Shown in pieces: positions 56,730 through 64,000 of a DNA stretch of 64,000 nt. The notes beneath the pieces were generated by a model. That model made no database searches. It worked only from the letters and a program-made list of their open reading frames with translations, and was not told where the DNA came from. The translations under genes were made by a program, and so were the position numbers. The first letter of the stretch is position 1; every line of letters begins with the position of its first letter. This DNA is from Theristus sp. LFF4_11. Its lineage: Eukaryota > Nematoda > Chromadorea > Monhysterida > Xyalidae. Where the stretch lies: NCBI GenBank assembly GCA_030248135.1, contig JASANC010003846.1, forward strand, positions 81,260 to 145,259, given 5' to 3'.

Positions 56730-56930
56730 TCAAACAATTACGCACACACTTGAAAGAGTATACAAACGGAAAGTAATGCCATTGCGCCAAGAAACATGGC
56801 AAGATGGCAGTGTGAGCAGACACTGAGACGAGCATTCATCGGTCACGGTGCGCAAATTGAGCGGCTTGAGTGCGACGGCGGTAGAGGCTGCCAACGGCAA
56901 TACATCAAGTGCCACAGCGAGCTTTGTGGT
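56730..56930 (-). CDS. Weak candidate terminal exon of an upstream gene
   Basis: From an acceptor (cggccttagcag) the minus strand is open for 66 codons to a stop: TTKLAVALDVLPLAASTAVA, then LKPLNLRTVTDECSSQ. The composition looks protein-like, but no domain is recognised and no poly(A) signal follows closely. Confidence 0.2.
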   Translation of the reverse strand, partial: TTKLAVALDVLPLAASTAVALKPLNLRTVTDECSSQCLLTLPSCHVSWRNGITFRLYTLSSVCVIV

Positions 56931-59095
56931 CTGCTAAGGCCGTTAGCATATCGACTTGACACCGCCACTCAAAGACAATTGCTCGCTCAATGTATGCCGC
57001 TGTCAGACCTTCTTTGCCTGACTGCTTGCACACACAAATGCAAGCAAGGTATCCATTTGGCATACACGCACACGTAACCGAGACCAGAAATTTAATATGC
57101 CACCCCGGCATTAGAACGTGTCTGTTGCTGTCTCAAAGCCGCAGTCACAGATGCAGAAAGGCACACAGCGAATTTTTTAACCGACTATGGGCGCCATTGA
57201 ACAGAGGGTCTGTACGGCGGAGTGGAGCGTGCAGGGTTCTGTTAGTCCATATGTGATCCCACATGTTTTCTGTGGCGGCATAAGAAGCATAATAATAATG
57301 GGGCAAAAACTCGTCACGGCTGATTTGCTCGAGGCATCCAGTGGACGAAACGAATGAACGCTGATAATGTGCAAAAGAGCTGCCATTTCACTGCACTGTC
57401 TTTGTAATTTTCGTTGCTGAAGCTGACATTTTCAAGTGAAAAACGAACAGCTTAAAGTACACTTTGAAATTGAAATGGACACGTGCATGCATGGCATGTG
57501 CTAAAATGAGACACCGCCACGCAGCCTCTCTCCCTAATACTACATATCGCACGCTATAATGCAGCGCGCGGTGCCTCTTATAATCGAAGGAAACGCTGGT
57601 GAGTTGGGCGTTGTTGTTTTGCACTCATTGCTTCGCTCTCGTCTTATTTTATTCTACAACCTCCATTACGGTACACACCCGTCTGCTTCTCAGTGTCACT
57701 CACACAGTGCTTTGCTGCTGTGATCATGAGCACGGACACATGCACACAGCACACCTAGGCACACGCAGCACAGCACACGTTTGTATCTTTGCTGCATGCA
57801 GCTCACACGTGCTCTCACTTGCAGCATGGCGCCGTGTTACCGGCAGCTTGTGTGTGTGCATGTGAGGCCATGTGTGTTTTTGAGCTAAATGCGTCTACTG
57901 TCGTGTGTCGCAAGTATTATTTTCGTTTTGTTTCTTGCACGATGCGTCTCGAATAACATTGTTTCCTTGAATTCGATATATTGAATTTGATGCACAAAGA
58001 ACGCACTCGGAGAAATTTGCTTGTTTTAGCTACATACTGTACCAGCTGGAACCAGCGTAAACGTTCATAGTAGAACACTAAAATGACATTTGCTAAACCT
58101 GGATGATGAACGAAAAATAAACCACAGCTCAAACGGAAACTGTCAGGAAGTGCTGCTTTGGTCCCCGTGTTAAGACAGCGTGAACAGCACAAACGAGATG
58201 TAAATCAAATTGTAAAAAAAGAGTCAGCGCCTTGGGGGAATTACACCGATTACGAGAACCGTTCCGACTTCGAATACAACTTCCCGGTGACCCACACCAC
58301 TGCACTTGTTTGAACCTAAAATGTGTACATGCAAGGCTCTTGGGCACTCGAACCGTTTCAAACGTTTTGTGATGCAAGACAAGAAACGGGCACCATCGCA
58401 GGTTTTTCTGCGATTTCAATGGGCGAAGTTTAATTGAGGAGATTACATGTTACAATGTATATTTTTGCAAACGTGACGGCAAATAACTGATTGGTAAAAA
58501 ACAAGTAAAAACATAATCCTTAAATGTCAATGCTCATGGTGAATCCAGTTGAGAGAAAAATGAATCAGTTGACAGAGGCGCATGGGTGATTCCTGTCATG
58601 GAAAGCTGTTTTAGAATGCTTTGTAAAACATGTATCTTCATTAAAAACCTATAATGTTATTTCAGCTAGGCAGCACAGAAATGTCAGGATTTTTTATGTT
58701 TAGCATATGTTAACACACATGTTTAAATAATATTTGCCGAAGAATATGTATGCATACATTGCATAAGTATTGAGCATGTATTGGCTGGATAAAAGCAGAA
58801 GACACAGAGAAAAGTGCTAAGCGAAAAACCACAGCGAACAAACAGAAGGCAAATAAATTAAATTTGGCAACTGCAACAAACAAACATGCGCCAGAGTGCG
58901 TCAGCGGGTGTCTCCATGTGTGCGAGACTATTCTCCGTGTGCGTACACTGACTTTATTATGCAAGGAGGCGCTGGGGCCATTTGCAGCTGCACACAACGC
59001 TCAGTGCAACAAGCTGCTGATCATGAACAGAAAGCCAGCGGACGGCACATCGGCGTAGACAGAGCGTGAAAGTGCACTTACACAGCACGGCACTA

Positions 59096-59118
59096 CTTTG
59101 CTTTGCTTTGCTTTGCTC
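59096..59118. repeat. (CTTTG)n short tandem repeat
   Basis: Four to five uninterrupted 5-bp units. A shorter array of the same unit lies at about 63626-63644. Confidence 0.85.
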
Positions 59119-60952
59119 TGTGCACGAACTCGATGCTCTCCGGTGCTTTATGAGCAGATTTTTTTACTCTTCTGACGTGCGTGCGGCCTCTGCGTCCCAC
59201 TGAAAAATTTGCGAACGCATGGATGGTTGGTTGAAATAATGACACCAGGACCAGGCCACTCGTTGAGTGGGCAAAGAGAGCTGTGCATCCTTGATTTCGT
59301 CACACTCAAACTTCACACTGTTTTGTATTGGCTGGAGAAGCAAAAACCACATCAGACACCGACAGTTGTCTTTCACAATATTTTGCAATCCGTTCTTTTT
59401 GAACGCGTGTGACTTGAATTTGGCAGTTGACTTGGAGAACAACTTCATGAGGTAAATTGATGCTAGCATTTTGCATGTTCACCAAGTCCGATCCGGTTGC
59501 TTTAAGCCATTAAGCCCCAGACGAATTCAGAATAATAATCATACGTTTAAAACCGTTTCTCTGATATGGCAAGTTCAGTGCGTGATTATGGAGCACTCAA
59601 GTAAGTTGGCTGGCAACTTGCATGTTGGTGCCGCTGGCAAGTGTTCGCGTCCTTATTTGTTTGCGGACGTTTATCACGCGAATGTGTATGTGTCCGTATG
59701 TTAGTATACCACGAAAAACAGTGCAGCCTCTTCGCATAACGCTCAGAGTCAATCGCTTTCAGATGAAACGTCATGAATGAAGAGCGTGATGCTTATAGTT
59801 AACTCCAATGAAGCTCGAGTTCACTCACGGTGAGACAGCACATCTTTTCGAATCTGTTTTGGAATCAAAAAACTGGCGAACTAAAAAACTAAATTTTAAA
59901 ACTTTTCACATAGGTAGTTTACTGATTGTTGTTTAGATAGTGGTCTTTCAAAAAAAGGTTGATCACTATTCTACAGATCTGTCAAAAGAAGAAATGGAGT
60001 TGGAACTGGGTTACCGTGCATGGCAACTGAAACCGCACATGATCTTAGCTGCATTGCGTGGAAAACCGATCGACACAAAAAGTGCAAGTGCAGCATCAGC
60101 GTTTGTGTTTTGACACCAACTGAACATGGTGCGCCACATTGCCACTGCAATTAATCATTCATTTTTGAGATCTTCATACTTGTACTAAAAAGAAGAGCGC
60201 TAGTGCCGCAGCATTTCAGACCTGAAAGCTTGACGTGAACGCTCACGCGCGAAGCCGTTTGCTGCGCACCAAGTGGTTTTTCGGTTTGAATCTTTTTCAG
60301 AAGCTCTCGTTTGATCAATCGGAAGTCGGCGTTTTTGTGGAAAAATGACGACGATTTCTCAAAAATGTGGGATTTTCTCGACGATTTTTTTGTGCAGGAG
60401 GCAAGTAGGCTACTTGAAATTAGATTTTACCTGCACCATGGTTCAATGCTTTGTTGCTGAAAGTAACGTTTTGATGTGAAGCCGCATGCACAGTCGAGGA
60501 GAAAAACATGTTCAAAGCACATAAGCAACTAATTAATCGTGTGCGTGTACAATGTGCGTTATACACTGTACATGTATGTTATGTACATGTATAATCATTC
60601 CATGTAATGTACATATATTATCATTCCATGTACTTTCTCATCTTAAAGCTTCTTATTTCACAGGGTGGCCCGAAAGTCATAAAAACAGTTTCCATTCTAT
60701 TTTCCCCTATTAATCCTTAACTGTTCATAACCAAATTTATACACATAAACTAGAGACTTGAGCGATTTCTTTGGTTTTTTGAATGACCAAAATCCAGGCA
60801 CCAAATCAAAAGCTGCGTCCATTTAAAATTTTTACCTTATTTTTGTCACGATTTTGCAAATACAATGTAATTCATTGCACACACAATGACTATTTGAAAC
60901 CAATAATAGACAAAAAGCTTTTTGATACAAAAGAGTAATTTCTACAAATTAC

Positions 60953-61069
60953 ATTTCAACAGTTCTCCACTTTTGTCCACCGTTAGTTTCGATGCAAACG
61001 TGAAGACTTCGCGCGTGAAATCGGCGAGCGCGCGCAGGCGTCCGGCGGCAGTTGACGGCAATTTCAAAT
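60953..61069 (-). CDS. Candidate exon of an unidentified upstream gene
   Basis: A good acceptor (cagtttttcag) and donor (GAAAT|gtaatt) enclose an open frame reading LKLPSTAAGRLRALADFTRE, VFTFASKLTVDKSGELLK. It is GC-rich and amphipathic, unlike the flanks. No family recognised. A plus-strand frame across the same bases is also open, so strand is not certain. Confidence 0.35.
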
Positions 61070-62149
61070 CTGAAAAACTGGTCACAGAAAACACTTCGAA
61101 AAGAGAACGCGTTTGTAACGTTCCACCCCATAATCAAAAAGCAAATGATACCCAGAGAACGATGCACAGTGCAGAACAACTCTCAGAGTGAGTTGAGTGT
61201 CCCACGCATGCGCGTGCGTTTGTTGGAACAATGGAGGCAAAAACTGAAACGTACCGTGTGCACGCAAAAATAAGAGGAGTTCAGTCATTTACACACCAAA
61301 AAAATTACACAACAAGTCTGTAGTTTGCGTGTATCTAGAATGACGTCGTGATGCGTGCGGAATCTTTGCTTGGTGTGAGATTGGAAGTTTGGACGAACAA
61401 GTGAGGTGAAGCGTTGCATGTTTGAATCAATGCAGCTCGATCGATTGAAATACAATAATAATCGTATGCGGCCCACACGTGCTTTGAACGTTCGTTATCC
61501 ATGGTCGTCTCGCTCGTCTATCCATCAAACAAGTAGAAATAAAGTTCGTTTCTAGTTGGACTGGAAATAATAAAAATTCAGAACAGCAGTAACTGGATGG
61601 TAGTGTGTTATGTGTATGTATGTATTGTATTTATGCTTCCACTACTTTGGTTCAATTGGAAGCAGCTTTATAGAAGGCGACAGATGTTGTTGCGGCAGGC
61701 GAAATTTGCAAATTGTGACAGGAGTTAATGCAAATTGTTGTCGTCACCAGCTTGATGTATGTCTGCGCATATACATGCATCGATATATGTCTAAGCTGAA
61801 ACTGTGCCACGTCAAAGATTTCATTTTCAACTCATTTCGACATTGTGCTTACTTTTCCATGTTAAATTACAATATTTTTATCCGACAAAAAATTCAAAAC
61901 CGTTTTTATCAGACTAATACACAGTTTGCAATTTTGGAACTGCACAGTGTTTTGTCAAATGTTTACACACCACACAAATCGCAAAGAACGTCTTCATGCA
62001 AGGAAACTAAACTGGTCATAACCTGTTTATTTTACCGAACTTTTTACTACATATATGTATGTATTATCTTCTTTTTGGTTCTGCTACTCGATGCGTTGGC
62101 AGTTTTCAAAAGGAGCCTAATGTCACTCTTCCATACGGCCATTCAACAT

Positions 62150-62225
62150 TGCCTCAGTGACCCGGTCGAACCTCGGGACTTGGGTCACTTTACGGATTTT
62201 GAATTCCCGCGTCACACATGGTTGT
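62150..62225 (+). repeat. Short dispersed repeat, family C
   Basis: Contains GGGTCACTTTACGGATTTTG, AATTCCCGCGTCA. It forms the end of the 205-codon plus-strand frame at 61610-62227, which is therefore unlikely to be a gene. Confidence 0.6.
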
Positions 62226-62546
62226 GATATCCCACTTACGCGCGTAATAAGCGCAGAACCGTAAGAAAAGATAATATTTAGTTTTTCAGAAATGTGAACC
62301 TGCTGCTGCTATTCTGCAAGAAAAGCCGTGAACGTGCATATGTGCTTCATGTCTTCTGTTGATCCTGTGGACGTAATCGCCATGTGGACTTAATGCGTCG
62401 CGCAATCTGTCTGTACTTTTGAAAAAAAAATGTGCAATACTTATGGACTCACGTCACAAACAACAACTGAAAACAATTTTATTTCTAGAAACAACCAACG
62501 TCTTCATTTGGAGCTTGCGTTGCGCGGCTTTGCTGACTTCACGCAC

Positions 62547-62598
62547 CTGCCAAGTTCAAACTTCAAACTTAGATTGTACGCTCCTGTTGCCTCAACGT
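62547..62598 (-). CDS. Weak candidate exon, unidentified upstream gene
   Basis: 52 bases between acceptor acttcaaag and donor GGCAG|gtgcgt, reading VEATGAYNLSLKFELG. It could belong with the candidate at 60953-61069, though their phases do not join directly. No family recognised. Confidence 0.25.
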
Positions 62599-64000
62599 CT
62601 TTGAAGTCATGAATATAAAATGACACAACTCGAATGTGAAGAATATGATGTATTCACTGAATAATGTCATATAATATGCCAGAAAACATGCATGTATCAA
62701 AGCGCCGGCTGTATCAATGAAACTTGAAGCAGAGCAGCCGAGAACATCGCAGAGCTCGATTGCCCTGGGACCAAGCAGTATCATTTCACATAACCACCGA
62801 CGTGCTGCACAAATCGTAGCTGCTGTCACAGTTGCAGCTTGCATTCTCTGTTGCGTCTGTTGTTTCCAGCTTTGCAGCAAGTCAAATTTCTTTCAGATGC
62901 TCTAACCGCACAAGCATTGAGCAAGCAACAAGTGTTAGTCGGTAATAGGTTTCCTCAAGATTCACAAAATCAAACTAGAAAGTTGCCAACTGACCTGCGT
63001 GTGATTTTTTCTAAAGCATATGCGCAGCAGCTCTCACGCGTGCTGTAGATGGACTTTTGCTGCCCTTTCTCATGCCATTTCTCCGTTTCGTTCATAAAAA
63101 CATCGCGGCTTGTACCTTCTTTTTGCGTTTTACGCTGTCTGCATCCATCAGATTGGTCGGCAAGAGTTTCTCTACTGGAACAACAACTAGGATTAATGGC
63201 CATCTAAATCTTCTGCATTTGAGTCTGCTATTACTTTTGCATGTACATTGCAGACAAGCACCTCGTGCCGCACAACTCCTGTACCACCGACTTAGTGTGT
63301 TTTGACCCTCAAGTTTCATATCCGCTAGTTTCCGTCATTTCTACCCTGTTCATCTTGGTTAAAACTTGCAGCATGAAACATTTATGCGCTGCAGGACTAT
63401 TCGATTCTTTAGCTTTCAAGTGCGAAAATAGTTTTCATTAATTTGTTTTTAATTGATTTGGTTCACTACATAATTTTCTTGCGACCGCACATCGTCAGAC
63501 ATTTTTGACAAGACACATCACTGCAGATGAATGAAAACAGAGAAGAGGCAAAACTACATGTAGTTTGTTTTGCTGCCGTCGAATGGTTGCTTCACGTTGT
63601 TTTTTCAAACGCTTCCGGTCAAACACTTTGCTTTGCTTTGCTTTCGACTTTCTGGCTTGCTTATGACTAGCTTCCTTTTTTTCGCTGACACAATTTCGAG
63701 TGCGTTTTTGTTATTTTTGCACGTGCAACAAAACGCGCTCACACGTTTGTTGTGTTCTGTAATCTGCAGCGGTTAGACTCCGATGTAGATACAATCGCAT
63801 TGATTATGTGCAGTTTTATGTTTCATTCTGTTTTCACTTCCTGTTGCTTCGTTTTTGGTTCATCAAGTTTTTTTTCTATTTTCGTTTTCCCGGTTTTTGC
63901 GCATGTAAAATATTTTTTCAAGTATAAGTTGATATTTTGCCAAGCCGTGGACTAAGTATTGTACAGTGGATATGTTATGCAGCGAGAAAACATACTTTTT

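Larger units (their letters stand above)
55484..64000. other. Region upstream of MPDZ
   Basis: 8.5 kb with no secure gene. It should hold the MPDZ promoter and 5' UTR, but no TATA box or CpG-rich core could be singled out. It contains family B and C repeats, (CTTTG)n tracts, ACATGTAC-rich stretches (about 60555-60640), one end of a mariner-like element at 60661, and weak minus-strand exon candidates. Confidence 0.6.

Noticed and set aside
60661..60690. CAGGGTGGCCCGAAAGTCAT, resembling a mariner TIR
   Set aside because: No matching opposite end was found within a few kb. Single ends at about 35039, 38900 and 39078 were left out for the same reason.
61610..62227. 205-codon plus-strand frame, the longest outside MPDZ
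   Set aside because: Low-complexity Tyr/Phe/Ile/Cys composition, and its 3' end runs through a family C dispersed repeat. No domain.
1..64000. CRISPR arrays, bacterial operons, viral genes, toxin genes
   Set aside because: None seen. Repeats are inverted or dispersed, and the gene is spliced and eukaryotic.

Overview
This window is eukaryotic, from an animal. It carries spliceosomal introns, many small inverted-repeat transposons, AT-rich non-coding DNA and no operon-like gene packing. The species cannot be fixed from the sequence. The gene content, an L27 domain plus thirteen PDZ domains, points to a bilaterian, and the repeats look like those of an invertebrate.

One gene dominates. On the minus strand, from about 55.48 kb down to 5.65 kb, I can assemble 37 coding exons. 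Their splice phases agree at every junction, giving an open frame of about 2,920 residues. It encodes an N-terminal L27 domain followed by thirteen PDZ domains in the order of the MPDZ/MUPP1 multi-PDZ scaffold. Human MPDZ is roughly 2,070 residues, and the extra length here lies in long Ser/Thr/Glu/Gln-rich linkers. The gene includes a 21-nt microexon, two GC-AG introns, and a recurrent phase-0 intron at the same place in several PDZ domains.

Region by region (plus-strand coordinates): 1-5.65 kb is downstream intergenic DNA with inverted-repeat elements and one possible foreign exon. 5.65-12.1 kb holds PDZ9(end)-PDZ13, with a fold-back minisatellite and a C-rich MITE in the last intron. 12.5-15.9 kb is a 3.3-kb fold-back element. 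15.9-22.3 kb holds PDZ6-PDZ9 and the microexon. 22.3-29.6 kb is intron with two small linker exons and four inverted-repeat elements. 29.6-34.6 kb holds PDZ3-PDZ5. 34.6-39.8 kb is intron. 39.8-41.2 kb holds PDZ2 and its linker. 41.2-55.3 kb holds PDZ1, L27 and long introns with a decayed mariner element. 55.5-64 kb is upstream DNA with dispersed repeats and only weak exon candidates.

If it acts like known MPDZ proteins, the product is a cytoplasmic scaffold. It would bind cell-polarity partners through L27 (Pals1/Stardust type) and gather membrane-protein C-termini through its PDZ domains. No other gene in the window is secure. The rest of the interest lies in transposons inside introns, several of which sit close to splice sites.
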